From Mycolicibacter heraklionensis (lineage in GTDB: Bacteria; Actinomycetota; Actinomycetes; Mycobacteriales; Mycobacteriaceae): DNA of 64,000 bases. This document shows positions 49,208 to 58,300 of this stretch, piece after piece (the first letter of the stretch is position 1; every line of letters begins with the position of its first letter). The stretch lies in NCBI GenBank assembly GCA_001673575.1, contig LZME01000095.1:62001-126000 (forward strand), read 5' to 3'. Made by a program: the position numbers and the translations under genes. The notes under the pieces were generated by a model. It was not told the DNA's origin. It saw only the letters and a list, made by a program, of their open reading frames with translations, and ran no database searches.

Positions 49208-50099
49208 CTGCGATCTCCCTTATCGTCACGGGCCACAGGCCGGTCGAAGTCAGCGCCCGCCGCAGATAGACGTGCGCCGCGCACTCCCAGGTGTTGCCGA
49301 TTCCGCCGTGTACCTGGATCGCGGTCTCGCAGACCGTCCGAGCGGCGCGCGCGGAATAGATCTTGGCGATCCGGGCGGCACGTACCGCGTCGGCCGCGGG
49401 CGCCTCGTCGACCGCCCAGGCCGCGTGCCGCAGCACGCTCACCGAGCCCTCGATCAGCGCCAGTCCTTCGGCGAGCAGGTGTGCGATGGCCTGATAGGAC
49501 CCGATGGCTTTGCCGTACTGCTCACGGATCTTGGCGTAATCGCATGCCAGACCGTGCGCGCCGCGTGCGGTGCCGACCAGATCCGCGCACGTGGCCACCA
49601 GCGCCAGCGCCTGCCAACGCAACGCGTCCTCGGCGCCGAGCTCACCGACCCGCTGCGCCGCACCGGCAAGACCGGCCACCGGCCGGGTGAGGTCGGCTCC
49701 GGTGCGCAGCGCACCGACCGGGGCCGTGAGCACCGCGCGCCCGCGCACCGTCACCGCCTGCGCGGCACCACGCGCGTCGATGGCGGTGTCACCGACCGCA
49801 ACAGTGGCCGGACCCTCACCCAGGGTCACGTGGCGGTGCAGGTCGTCGGCAAGCGCCGGCCCGAGGAACGGCACGTCGACAAGACCGCGTCCGAACTCCT
49901 CGGCGACGATCGCCACCTCGAGCCCCGACGCACCGTCGGAACGCAAAGCACGCCAGCCGGTCTGATCGACGGCCCGTTCCAGGCGCGCTATCCGACCCGC
50001 GTCGTCGAGCTCGGCCACCGAGCCGGGCCCCAGATCATCGGCGAGCTTGGCCGCGGCATCTCGCAGTTGGCGCTGCTCGGCATTCAGCCGGACATCCAT
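49194..50099 (-). CDS. Acyl-CoA dehydrogenase, beta-like subunit (FadE family)
   Basis: A 301-aa dehydrogenase-like protein. It has AIVAEEFGRGLVDVPFLGPALADDL, KIREQYGKAIGSYQAIAHLLAEGLALIEG and AIQVHGGIGNTWECAAHVYLRRAL; the last is the C-terminal helix signature with HGGIG but no GGTxEI. This is the usual smaller partner of mycobacterial heteromeric dehydrogenases. GAAGGAG lies six bases before ATG 50099, and the ligase stop lies 16 bases inside the gene. An upstream ATG (50219) would start inside the ligase and is rejected. Confidence 0.9.
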   Translation of the reverse strand: MDVRLNAEQRQLRDAAAKLADDLGPGSVAELDDAGRIARLERAVDQTGWRALRSDGASGLEVAIVAEEFGRGLVDVPFLGPALADDLHRHVTLGEGPATVAVGDTAIDARGAAQAVTVRGRAVLTAPVGALRTGADLTRPVAGLAGAAQRVGELGAEDALRWQALALVATCADLVGTARGAHGLACDYAKIREQYGKAIGSYQAIAHLLAEGLALIEGSVSVLRHAAWAVDEAPAADAVRAARIAKIYSARAARTVCETAIQVHGGIGNTWECAAHVYLRRALTSTGLWPVTIREIADGLS

Positions 50100-51514
50100 A
50101 GGCGCTCCTTCAGTAGTCGGCGCAACAGCTTTCCGGAAGGCAACCGGGGAATCTCGGGCACGACCACCACCCGGCGCAACCGCTTGTAAGACGCGAGGCG
50201 GTCGCTGACCAGCGCGCACAGTTCGTCGGCGCTGACCGGGGCGCGCAATGCGACGGCGGCGACGACCGCCTCACCGTCACGCTCGTCGGGCACCCCGAAC
50301 ACGCCGCAGTCAGCGACCGCTGGGTGCTCGTGCAACACCGCCTCGATCTCGGCGGGGGCGACCTGAAAGCCGCGGACCTTGATCATCTCCTTGCAGCGAT
50401 CGGTGATCCGCAACCAGCCGCCGCCGTCGAGGTATCCCACGTCGCCGGTGTGAAACCAGCCGTCGCGCACGACTTCTGCGGTCGCCGAGGCGGGAAGGTA
50501 ACCGGCCATCAGGGAGTCGGACCGGGCCAGGATCTCGCCGGGGACACCGGCCGTGAGCTGCTCACCGGTTTCGACATCGACTACCTGCAGCTGCACTCCG
50601 GGTACCGGCCGGCCCACGGTGTCCGGTACCGCGTCGTCGAGCCGCGCCGCACTCAGGGGGTTGCATGCGATCACCGGTAGCTCGCTGGTGCCGTAGGCCG
50701 GCACAACAGGCACGCCGGTGCGTCGGGTGATGGTGTCGGCGACGGCCGCGGCCACCGGGGTGGCACCCCACATGATGAAACGCAGTGAGGACAGGTCGAA
50801 CGATTCCAGGTCCGGATGCGCCGCAATGGCCAGGGCGATCGGTGCCACCGCCATTTCCACGGTGATCTTGTCCGAGCCGATCGATTGCAGCATCGTGTCG
50901 ATGTCGAAGCGCCGGCGCAACCGCACCCAGGCCCCGACGCTCAGCGCGGTCAGGATGTTGAGCAGGCCCAGGATGTGCGACGGCGGCGTCGCCACTTGGA
51001 TCCGGTCGGCGGCGGTCAGCCCCAACGCATCCCGCCAGTGCCGTACCGCCGCGGCCAGCGAGGCGTGGGTGTGCCGGACCGCTTTGGGCAGCCCGGTGGT
51101 GCCGGAGCTGAACACCAGCAGTGCATCGGAACCGGCGGGCGGTGGATCAGCCTCGAAGGTGCCGGCCGGAATCTCGGCCAGCACGTCATCGAGGTGTCGC
51201 ATCGGCATCAGCTCGGCCAGCACCGGCTGGTCACCGAGTGCGTACCGGGGTTGCACCAGCGCGAGGGCGTGCGCCACTTCGTCGCGCTTCCAGGCGGGGC
51301 TGATCAGCGCGACGATCGCGCCCAGGCGCCAGACGGCACGCACCGCGATGACGAACTCCGGCCGATTCGACGACATCAGCACCACTCGGTCTCCGGCGCT
51401 CACACCGTCGGCCGCCAGGACGGCCGCCAGGTCGCCGGCCAGCTCGTCGAGGTCGGACAGCCGCCACTGCCGATCCTCGAACGCAAGCACTGCTGTAGAC
51501 GATCCTGACGACAT
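50084..51514 (-). CDS. AMP-dependent acyl-CoA synthetase/ligase
   Basis: A 476-aa ANL-superfamily adenylating enzyme. The P-loop is LLVFSSGTTGLPKAV, with VPAYGTSE, GWFHTGDVGYLDGGGWLRITDRCKEMIKVRGFQVAP and the C-terminal LPSGKLLRR, where the Lys is the catalytic adenylation residue. It activates a carboxylic acid to acyl-CoA with ATP. ATG 51514 is used; AGGA precedes it. The palindrome with 10-bp arms sits 20 bp upstream, shared with the divergent reductase. It heads the minus-strand run of dehydrogenase pair, hydratase and MeaB. Confidence 0.92.
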   Translation of the reverse strand: MSSGSSTAVLAFEDRQWRLSDLDELAGDLAAVLAADGVSAGDRVVLMSSNRPEFVIAVRAVWRLGAIVALISPAWKRDEVAHALALVQPRYALGDQPVLAELMPMRHLDDVLAEIPAGTFEADPPPAGSDALLVFSSGTTGLPKAVRHTHASLAAAVRHWRDALGLTAADRIQVATPPSHILGLLNILTALSVGAWVRLRRRFDIDTMLQSIGSDKITVEMAVAPIALAIAAHPDLESFDLSSLRFIMWGATPVAAAVADTITRRTGVPVVPAYGTSELPVIACNPLSAARLDDAVPDTVGRPVPGVQLQVVDVETGEQLTAGVPGEILARSDSLMAGYLPASATAEVVRDGWFHTGDVGYLDGGGWLRITDRCKEMIKVRGFQVAPAEIEAVLHEHPAVADCGVFGVPDERDGEAVVAAVALRAPVSADELCALVSDRLASYKRLRRVVVVPEIPRLPSGKLLRRLLKERLWMSG

Positions 51515-51533
51515 TTGAGAAGATCCTATCGGT

Positions 51534-51556
51534 TTGAGAGAATAGTATTCTCTCAA
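51534..51556. promoter_or_regulatory. Operator palindrome with 10-bp arms (centre GAGAAT-AGT-ATTCTC)
   Basis: TTGAGAGAAT pairs with ATTCTCTCAA around AGT, the longest and cleanest copy of the regional motif. It lies between the divergent ligase (start 51514) and KshB-like reductase (start 51586), 20 and 29 bp from their starts, so one bound regulator could control both directions. Confidence 0.85.
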
Positions 51557-51585
51557 GCGAAGAACGCAAACCAGAAGGGGTGGGC

Positions 51586-52608
51586 ATGGCGGTCACTCAT
51601 GTTTTCCAGCGAGCGACCGTGACGCGCATCGTCAAGGAGACGGCCGACGCCTACACCTTCGTGCTGGCGCCGCAGGAGACGCCGTTTCCCTACCGGGCCG
51701 GTCAGTACTCGACGTTCCAGGTGCGGGTCGACGGCGAGGAGCTCTACCGCTCCTACTCGATGTCGAGCGCGCCAGAGTCCGACGCCGAGCTGATGACCAC
51801 GGTCAAACGTGTTCCCGGCGGCAAGGTATCGAACTGGTTACTGGACAACATCGCCGAAGGCGACGAGCTGGTCATGACCCGTGCGGCGGGGATCTTCTGC
51901 CTACAGGAGTCGACGGCTCCGCTGCTCGCCTTCTCCGGTGGCAGCGGAATCACGCCCATCCTGTCGCTGGCCAAGAGCGCACTGGTGACCACCGACCGCG
52001 CCGTGCGGCTGCTCTGCGCCGATCGCGACGCCTCCGCGGCGATCTTCACGGGTGCGTTGGACGAACTGGCCGCCCGCTACCCCGGCAGACTGTCCGTTCA
52101 GCGTCATTGCGATGCCGACGACGGCCTACTCGACGCCGCGGCGGTCACCGCATTCGTCGGCGCCGACACCGGCGCGGACTGCTACGTGTGCGGACCGGCC
52201 GGATTCATGGATGTGGTGCGCGCGGCGTGGCCGGGTCCGGGCCGGCTGTTCATCGAGGACTTCGATGTGGCGACCGCACCGGCGCCCTCGGCGTCTTCGG
52301 AGGCGGCGCCGGCGCCCAGCACCGACGCCGAGGTGACCGGGACGGTGACGATCCACCTCGGGCGCCAGAAGGAATCGGTGCCGCGGGTTGCCCGCGAGAC
52401 CCTGCTGGAAAGCGCTCGGCGAGCCGGACTGGCTCCCCCGTTCTCCTGCGAAGCGGGCAACTGCGGCACCTGCATCGCGCACATCACCGAGGGCAGCGCG
52501 ACCATGATCAACAACACCGTGCTCGACGATGACGAGGTCGCCGACGGCTACATCCTGACCTGCCAGGGTGTGCCCGAGGGCGGCTCGATCACCGTGCACT
52601 ACGAATAG
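51586..52608 (+). CDS. KshB-like ferredoxin-NAD reductase with [2Fe-2S] domain
   Basis: A 340-aa oxygenase reductase with three modules: an FAD domain with RSYSMSS (55-61), an NAD domain with GGSGITP (118-124) and CGPAGFMD, and a plant-type ferredoxin domain with Cys288, 293, 296 and 326. A Pro/Ala/Ser-rich linker separates the last two. The layout and length match KshB, the reductase of 3-ketosteroid 9-alpha-hydroxylase. It can feed electrons from NADH to the Rieske oxygenases at 33319 and 56918. ATG 51586 follows AAGGGG; an earlier in-frame GTG at 51580 overlaps that site. Confidence 0.92.
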   Translation: MAVTHVFQRATVTRIVKETADAYTFVLAPQETPFPYRAGQYSTFQVRVDGEELYRSYSMSSAPESDAELMTTVKRVPGGKVSNWLLDNIAEGDELVMTRAAGIFCLQESTAPLLAFSGGSGITPILSLAKSALVTTDRAVRLLCADRDASAAIFTGALDELAARYPGRLSVQRHCDADDGLLDAAAVTAFVGADTGADCYVCGPAGFMDVVRAAWPGPGRLFIEDFDVATAPAPSASSEAAPAPSTDAEVTGTVTIHLGRQKESVPRVARETLLESARRAGLAPPFSCEAGNCGTCIAHITEGSATMINNTVLDDDEVADGYILTCQGVPEGGSITVHYE

Positions 52609-52625
52609 GTCGGCGGTGCCCGCCG

Positions 52626-52648
52626 GCCACCGGGTCTCAGCCGGTGGC
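52626..52648. terminator. Hairpin between convergent genes
   Basis: GCCACCGG (52626-52633) and CCGGTGGC (52641-52648) form a perfect 8-bp stem with a seven-base loop. It sits in the 28-bp gap after the reductase stop and runs a few bases into the 3' end of the convergent aldehyde dehydrogenase, so it may terminate transcription from both. Confidence 0.55.
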
Positions 52649-54073
52649 ACCGACCCCGTAGCCCAAAGTGCTCTTGGTCTCCAGGTATTCGTGGAACCCG
52701 GCGTCGCTCCACTCGCGGCCGTTGCCGCTGCGCTTGTAGCCGCCGAACGGCGCGTTCAGGTCGAAGGCGTGGTTGATCGCAACCCAGCCGGCCCGGATCC
52801 GGCGAGCGATGCCCCGCGCGGCGTCGAGGTCGGCGCCCGAGACGTAGCCGGCCAAACCGTACTCGGTGTCGTTGGCGATCTCGACGGCCTCGTCGATGTC
52901 GTCATAGCCGAGGATGCACAACACCGGGCCGAAGATCTCTTCGCGCGCGATCGCCATCTGGTTCGTCACCCGCGCGAAGACCGTCGGCCGGACGAAGTAG
53001 CCGGTGTCGATCCCGTCGGGCCGGCCGGGGCCGCCGGCGGCCACCGTGGCGCCCTCGGCAATACCCTGCTCGATCAGGCCCTGCACCTTGGCGAACTGCG
53101 CCGCTGACGCCACCGGACCGATCGCTTTCGGATCGGCGGGGTCGCCGACCTTGACCTGCTCGGCGACCGCATGGGCGATCGCGATGGCCTCGTCCATGCG
53201 CGAATTCGGCACCAACATCCGCGACGGCGCGTTACAGCTCTGCCCGGAGTTGACCATCATGGTCGACACCCCGGCGGTGACGCTGTCGACGAACGCGTCG
53301 TCGTCGAGCACGATGTTGGCGCTCTTGCCGCCCAGCTCCTGGGTCACCCGTTTCACGGTCGGGGCGGCGTTCTCGGCCACCGCGACGCCGGCGCGGGTGG
53401 AGCCGGTGAACGACACCATGTCGACGTCCGGGTGCCGCGACAGCGCCGAGCCGACTCCGGGTCCGTCGCCGTTGACCATGTTGTACACGCCGGCCGGGAC
53501 GCCCGCGGCGTCCATGATCTCGGTGAAGATGTAGGCCGAGAACGGCGCGACCTCAGAGGGCTTCAGCACCATGGTGCAGCCGGTGGACAACGCCGGGTAG
53601 ACCTTCACCGCAATCTGGTTCAGCGGCCAGTTCCACGGCGTGATGAGACCGCACACCCCGATCGGCTCCCGCTCCACCAGGGTGTCGCCGCGCTGCTCGC
53701 TGAACGAGAAGTTCTTCAGTGCATCGATCGCCGTGACGAGATGACCGGCCCCGAGATTGATCTGCACTCCGGCAGCCAGACTGGGCGGCGCACCCATCTC
53801 TTCGCTCACCGCGTCGGCCAGGTCAGCGCTGCGCCGTTGGTACTCGGCGAGGATCGCCTGCAGCAGATCCAGCCGCTCCGCGCGGCTGCTCTGCGACCAG
53901 CTGTCAAAGGCCCGCCGGGCCGCGGCCACCGCGAGGTCGACGTCGGCCGCCGAGCCCAGTGCGATCTTTCCGCAGACCTTTTCGGTGGCCGGATTGTCGA
54001 CGTCGAGCGTCTTCACCTCAACCGGGTCCACCCACCGGCCGTCGATGTAGAACTGGGTGTATTCGCGCATCAT
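52637..54073 (-). CDS. Aldehyde dehydrogenase family protein
   Basis: A 478-aa aldehyde dehydrogenase: LITPWNWPLNQIAVK, KPSEVAPFSAYIF, FTGSTRAGV, TQELGGKSANIVL (Glu near 250), NSGQSCNAPSRM (catalytic Cys near 284), EEIFGPVLCI and APFGGYKRSGNG. AAGGAG lies five bases before ATG 54073. It is the last gene of the SDR, Rieske, BVMO, SDR run, and would oxidise an aldehyde produced there to an acid. It is one of three aldehyde dehydrogenases in the window, and none shows damage. Confidence 0.9.
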   Translation of the reverse strand: MMREYTQFYIDGRWVDPVEVKTLDVDNPATEKVCGKIALGSAADVDLAVAAARRAFDSWSQSSRAERLDLLQAILAEYQRRSADLADAVSEEMGAPPSLAAGVQINLGAGHLVTAIDALKNFSFSEQRGDTLVEREPIGVCGLITPWNWPLNQIAVKVYPALSTGCTMVLKPSEVAPFSAYIFTEIMDAAGVPAGVYNMVNGDGPGVGSALSRHPDVDMVSFTGSTRAGVAVAENAAPTVKRVTQELGGKSANIVLDDDAFVDSVTAGVSTMMVNSGQSCNAPSRMLVPNSRMDEAIAIAHAVAEQVKVGDPADPKAIGPVASAAQFAKVQGLIEQGIAEGATVAAGGPGRPDGIDTGYFVRPTVFARVTNQMAIAREEIFGPVLCILGYDDIDEAVEIANDTEYGLAGYVSGADLDAARGIARRIRAGWVAINHAFDLNAPFGGYKRSGNGREWSDAGFHEYLETKSTLGYGVGATG

Positions 54074-54097
54074 GGACTCTCCTTGGACTGTTGGGGC

Positions 54098-55027
54098 CTA
54101 CTGGGTTCCGTCTGTCTGCGCCATCCCGAAGCTGTATCGGATGTGCGCGGCGTGCCCGTCGGGCACCACCGGAAAGCTCACCGGTTCGGTGACGTCGCGG
54201 ATCGCCTCGATCCGCGCGTCGATGTCCTCGATGGTCCAGGACGGTTGGTAAACGCCGGGGCTTTCAACCAGGGCGGCCCGGGCCACCCGCCCGGCCAGGG
54301 CGATCAGCACTTCTCCGGTGACCGAACAGGATTCGTGTGCCAGCCAGCCCACCAGCGGCGCGACCAGGTCGGGTTCCATCGGCGGGTACGCCGAGGTGTC
54401 GATCCCCTCGGCCATCCGGGTCACCGCCGCCGGGACCACCACGTTGCAGCGGACGCCGTGAGCCGCGCCCTCCAGCGCCGCGACGTTGCTCAGCCCGATC
54501 ACGCCCGCCTTCGCAGCCGCATAGTTGGCCACATCGGCGTTGCCGTAGATTCCGCCGATCGAGGAGGTCAGCACTATGCGACCGTATCCTGCGTCACACA
54601 TGGCGCCGAAGGCCGCCCGCGCCACATGAAACGCGCCCCGCAGGTGCACGTCCAGGACCGCGTCGAAGTCTTCCGCACTCATCTCACGTAGCGGGGCCCG
54701 GCGGACGTTACCGGCATTGTGGATCAGGATGTCGACCCGCTCGTAGCGCTCCAGCGCGGCACCGATGATGGCCTCGCCGCCCTCGGGTGTGGCGACCGAC
54801 GCGGTGCAGGCCACCGCGGCACCGCCCGCGTCGCGGATCTCCGCGGCCACCCGTTCGGCCGGGTCTTCGTGCAGGCCGTCGCCGGTCAGGCCGGCACCGG
54901 TGTCATTGACGACGACGGCGGCTCCGCGCTGAGCCAGCAGCAGGGCGTAGGCGCGGCCCAGTCCCCGCCCGGCACCGGTCACGACGGCAACACGGCCATC
55001 GAAGCGCAACGGAGGTGGTGCGCTCAA
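54098..55027 (-). CDS. SDR family oxidoreductase (FabG/MFE-type)
   Basis: A 309-aa SDR, longer than average. It carries VTGAGRGLGRAYAL, the insertion HEDPAERVAAEIRDAGGAA, NAGNVR, LTSSIGG and NYAAAKAG (catalytic Tyr-x3-Lys), and a tail of about 50 residues ending in RYSFGMAQT. It resembles peroxisomal multifunctional-enzyme-type 3-hydroxyacyl-CoA dehydrogenases. TTG at 55027 is preceded by GAGGGG. Located 24 bp from the aldehyde dehydrogenase and 49 bp from the BVMO on one strand, it could oxidise a 3-hydroxyacyl-CoA or alcohol. Confidence 0.88.
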   Translation of the reverse strand: MSAPPPLRFDGRVAVVTGAGRGLGRAYALLLAQRGAAVVVNDTGAGLTGDGLHEDPAERVAAEIRDAGGAAVACTASVATPEGGEAIIGAALERYERVDILIHNAGNVRRAPLREMSAEDFDAVLDVHLRGAFHVARAAFGAMCDAGYGRIVLTSSIGGIYGNADVANYAAAKAGVIGLSNVAALEGAAHGVRCNVVVPAAVTRMAEGIDTSAYPPMEPDLVAPLVGWLAHESCSVTGEVLIALAGRVARAALVESPGVYQPSWTIEDIDARIEAIRDVTEPVSFPVVPDGHAAHIRYSFGMAQTDGTQ

Positions 55028-55076
55028 GCGAAGGGCCCCTCAGCAAGATCGCGCGTCTGCAGCGGCGGTGTCGTCG

Positions 55077-56921
55077 TCATCGCAGGTCCAATCCGTTCAG
55101 GTCGCCGGCGTCGCGCCACTGCCTCAACAGATCGTCGAAGGCGTAGAAGCCCGGCGAGTAGACCTCACCCAGGAACGAGCGGCTGGCGTCGCCGAATCCG
55201 CGGCCCTCGTTGTTGTAATAGCCTGGGGTGCAAGATAAGTCGAACGCCGAGTTGTCGAATGCCAACTCCCGGATGGTGTTGACCCAGGAGTCCTGGCCCT
55301 CCTGACTGGGCTCGACGACCGTCGCGTTGCGGTTGACGGCCTCGGCGATGATGTAGGCGATGTGCTCGGCCTGCTGCTCGAACATCGCGGTGGTGTTGGC
55401 CGACACGCCGCCCTGGATGAAGCCGGTGTGGAACTGATTGGGGAACCCGCGGCTGGTCATCCCGTGCAGGGTTTGATACCCGTCGCGCCAGTGGTCGAAC
55501 AGTGATACCCCGTCGCGGCCCTCGATGACGTCGATCGCATACCGACGGCTGATCTCGGTGGATATCTCGAAACCACTGGCAAAGATGACGCAGTCGACCT
55601 CGTACTCGACCCCAGCCGCGACAATGCCTTTCTCCGTGAGCTTTTCGATACCCTTGGATTCGGCTACGTCGACCAGGGTGACATTGGGCCGATTGAACGC
55701 AGGTAGGTAGGTGTCGCTGGAGGTCGGGCGCTTACACATGAACCGGTAGTACGGCTTGAGCGCCTCAGCGGTCTGCGGGTCGTCGACGATACCGTCGATG
55801 CGGCGGCGCAGCCGCTCCATGATCTTGTAGTCCTCCTCCTCCCGCATCGCCATGATCTCCTCGACGCCGAGCGCCGTCGGGTCGGGACTGGCACCGATGC
55901 GAGCGGTCAGGTTGCGACCCAACTCGGTCCAGAAGTCGCACACCATATCGGGGGCGTCGAACACCACGCCTTCGAACGGCGACCAGCGGTGAAAGTTTCG
56001 CTTGCGTTCGGCCTGCCAACCCGGTTGCAGCGACGCGGCCCACTGCGGGTCGGTGGGCTCATTTCGACGGAAGTCGACCGAGGATGGAGTGCGCTGAAAA
56101 ACATAGAGCTGCTTGGCATCCCGTCCCAGGTGCGGGACCAGCTGCACGCCAGTGGCGCCGGTGCCCACCAGAGCTACGCACTTGTCCGCCAGCTTGTCCA
56201 GGCCACCGTTCGCGTCGCCGCCGGTGTAGTCGTAATCCCAGCGGGCCGAGTGGAAGACGTGGCCGCCCGCGTTCATGAAGTCCTTGATGCCCGCAATGCC
56301 GGGCAACTTGGGCCGGTTGTAGGAACCCTGTGCCATCACCACGAAACGCGCCCGCAGGTCGTCGCCCCGGTTCGTCGTCAGCCGCCACCGCTTGATCTCG
56401 TCGTCCCAGCGGGCGGTGCGCACCTGGGTCGAGAAGATCGCCCCGTCATAGAGGCCGAAGTGCTTGCCGATGTTCTGGCAGTGGCCGAAGATCTCGGCAC
56501 CGTCGGCGAACTTCTTGGACGGGATGAAGTCGAGCTCTTCGAGCAGCGGTACATAGCAGTAGGCGTCGTTGTCGCATTGGATTCCGGGGAACCGGTTCCA
56601 GTACCAGACACCGCCGAAGTCGCCGCCCATCTCGACAACCCGCACGTCGGCCACGCCGGCTTTCTTCAGGTAGGCGCCGGCGAGCAGTCCGGCGATGCCA
56701 CCGCCGAGGACTACGACCTCGATATCGGCATCGATGGGTTCACGCGGAGTGACCGCGGTGTGCGGATCGACCTCGGCGAACTCCACGAAGTCATCCTTGA
56801 GTTCGAGGTACTGCTGCGAGCCGTCGGAGCGAACGCGTTTGGCACGCTCGGCCGCGTACTTGCGCCGGAGCGCTTCGATGTCGAAGTCGTCCGGGGTCTG
56901 AGTCGGCGAGCAGTCCGTCAT
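55077..56921 (-). CDS. Flavin-containing Baeyer-Villiger monooxygenase
   Basis: A 614-aa type I BVMO-like flavoprotein. About 65 residues precede the first Rossmann motif (VVVLGGGIAGL, from residue 70); the second is ALVGTGATGVQ (about 250-260). The fingerprint region reads AGGHVFHSARWD (218-229): G-x3-H-x3-W is kept, but the usual leading Phe is Ala. Such enzymes insert oxygen next to a ketone to give an ester or lactone using NADPH. ATG 56921 overlaps the Rieske stop by four bases. With the flanking SDRs it suggests cyclic ketone breakdown. Confidence 0.9.
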   Translation of the reverse strand: MTDCSPTQTPDDFDIEALRRKYAAERAKRVRSDGSQQYLELKDDFVEFAEVDPHTAVTPREPIDADIEVVVLGGGIAGLLAGAYLKKAGVADVRVVEMGGDFGGVWYWNRFPGIQCDNDAYCYVPLLEELDFIPSKKFADGAEIFGHCQNIGKHFGLYDGAIFSTQVRTARWDDEIKRWRLTTNRGDDLRARFVVMAQGSYNRPKLPGIAGIKDFMNAGGHVFHSARWDYDYTGGDANGGLDKLADKCVALVGTGATGVQLVPHLGRDAKQLYVFQRTPSSVDFRRNEPTDPQWAASLQPGWQAERKRNFHRWSPFEGVVFDAPDMVCDFWTELGRNLTARIGASPDPTALGVEEIMAMREEEDYKIMERLRRRIDGIVDDPQTAEALKPYYRFMCKRPTSSDTYLPAFNRPNVTLVDVAESKGIEKLTEKGIVAAGVEYEVDCVIFASGFEISTEISRRYAIDVIEGRDGVSLFDHWRDGYQTLHGMTSRGFPNQFHTGFIQGGVSANTTAMFEQQAEHIAYIIAEAVNRNATVVEPSQEGQDSWVNTIRELAFDNSAFDLSCTPGYYNNEGRGFGDASRSFLGEVYSPGFYAFDDLLRQWRDAGDLNGLDLR

Positions 56922-58300
56922 CGATCGTTTCCTGTCGGGATTTCTTGCGGCGCACCGGCACCCATGTACTTCGACAACTGGTGGTGCAGGTTGACGATGG
57001 CGCGCTCCCGATAAGGGTTGGGCTTGGCGCCGGGATAGCCGAGGGATTTCATGCCCTGCTGTACCGCTGCCATGTTGGAGAAGTCCTGCGGGAGAACCGA
57101 GCGCCAGCCCGGGTCGCCCACCGGGGTGTACTCCCATTCCGTCTGCGGTTCTTCATCTTTGGGAAAGAGTTCGAACACCGAAACTTCGAAGATGCACTTG
57201 TCGGGGTTGTAGCTAGGGTGCGGCCGCGCGCTGTAGCACAGGGCGCTGGTCAGTCCCTGGCCGATCTGAAAGTTCGGGAAGATCTGCCAGGCGGTGCCGG
57301 CCTGCCCGAGCACGTCGGCGGGGATCGTCGGCCAGATGACCCCGCGGGCCGCGTCGTCGCGGCGCGCCGAAGCGAGCCAGTGCTCGAGGACCTTGTCGGC
57401 CGGAGTGCCCTCGGGCAGCTCGTCTACCAGTCGCTTGGCGGCGTTGACCAGCGTTGCGGTGGTGGTGGCGTTGGTCTCCTCCATGGTGTAGACCTGCATC
57501 TCCGCGGTCGACACTCGTGGATCGGCGCCGGTCCCCAGCCGGATCTTCGACTTGGTCGCCTCCAGGTCGTCGGGAGCGTCGTAGCCGAGGTTGCTGTGCT
57601 TGCCCTGCACCCGGGCCCAACCCTTGAACTCACCGAACTTGTTGAACTCCGGATGGGTTGTGTAGACGTGGTAGGTCTCGTTGAAGGCCTCCATGGCGAC
57701 CTTCCAATTGCAGTCGAACTCCAGCCATTTGCGCCACTTGTAGCGCATGTTCTCCAGCCCGAACGGGTCGAGGATCTTCGCGGCCGGGAACAGGTAGTCG
57801 GCCAGCGATTCGCAGTCGGGGTCCATGTTGATCCAGAGCCAGCCACCCCAGGTGTCGACTCGCACCCGACCCAGGTGGGTGTTCGCGGGCGTCAGAGTGC
57901 CTTGCCAATCATCCTGTTCGCGAATGTGAGTGCAGACTCCGTCGAGTCCGTAAGTCCAGCCATGGAAACCGCAGACGAACGATCTGCGGGTGCGCGCGCA
58001 GGCGTTCTTGGCCCCGGCGGGGGTGTCGATCAGTCGGCGGCCGCGGTGCACGCAGACGTTGTGGTGGGCCCGAAACTCGTCCGGTCCGCTGCGGACGACG
58101 ATGATCGAGTCGTCGAGGATGTCGTAGGTGAGGTAACTGCCCACCTCCGGCAGATCTTCGACCCGCCCGACCTGCTGCCATACCCTGCGCCACAACTTGT
58201 CTCGCTCGGCGCGGGCGTAGTTCGGGCAGGTGTAGGCCTCAACACCGATCATGACCGGGCTGGCGAGTTCTTCGTCTGAACCCTCGACCGGATCGGTCAT
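56918..58300 (-). CDS. Rieske non-heme iron oxygenase, alpha subunit
   Basis: A 460-aa oxygenase subunit. The Rieske domain carries Cys83, His85 (NVCVHRGRRL) and Cys110, His113 (CGFHGWTYGLDG); the catalytic iron site is EAFNETYHVYTTHPEF near residue 210-225. It is distinct from the 33319 oxygenase. AAGGAGG lies five bases before ATG 58300, and its stop overlaps the BVMO start. As no reductase is adjacent, electrons probably come from the KshB-like reductase or a ferredoxin of the island. Its coupling with the BVMO suggests two successive oxygenations of one molecule. Confidence 0.92.
   Translation of the reverse strand: MTDPVEGSDEELASPVMIGVEAYTCPNYARAERDKLWRRVWQQVGRVEDLPEVGSYLTYDILDDSIIVVRSGPDEFRAHHNVCVHRGRRLIDTPAGAKNACARTRRSFVCGFHGWTYGLDGVCTHIREQDDWQGTLTPANTHLGRVRVDTWGGWLWINMDPDCESLADYLFPAAKILDPFGLENMRYKWRKWLEFDCNWKVAMEAFNETYHVYTTHPEFNKFGEFKGWARVQGKHSNLGYDAPDDLEATKSKIRLGTGADPRVSTAEMQVYTMEETNATTTATLVNAAKRLVDELPEGTPADKVLEHWLASARRDDAARGVIWPTIPADVLGQAGTAWQIFPNFQIGQGLTSALCYSARPHPSYNPDKCIFEVSVFELFPKDEEPQTEWEYTPVGDPGWRSVLPQDFSNMAAVQQGMKSLGYPGAKPNPYRERAIVNLHHQLSKYMGAGAPQEIPTGNDR

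Noticed and set aside
53171..54691. A 506-residue open frame on the plus strand opposite the aldehyde dehydrogenase and SDR
   Set aside because: Antisense of two genes with clear catalytic motifs; no start signal and His/Arg/Gly-rich composition.
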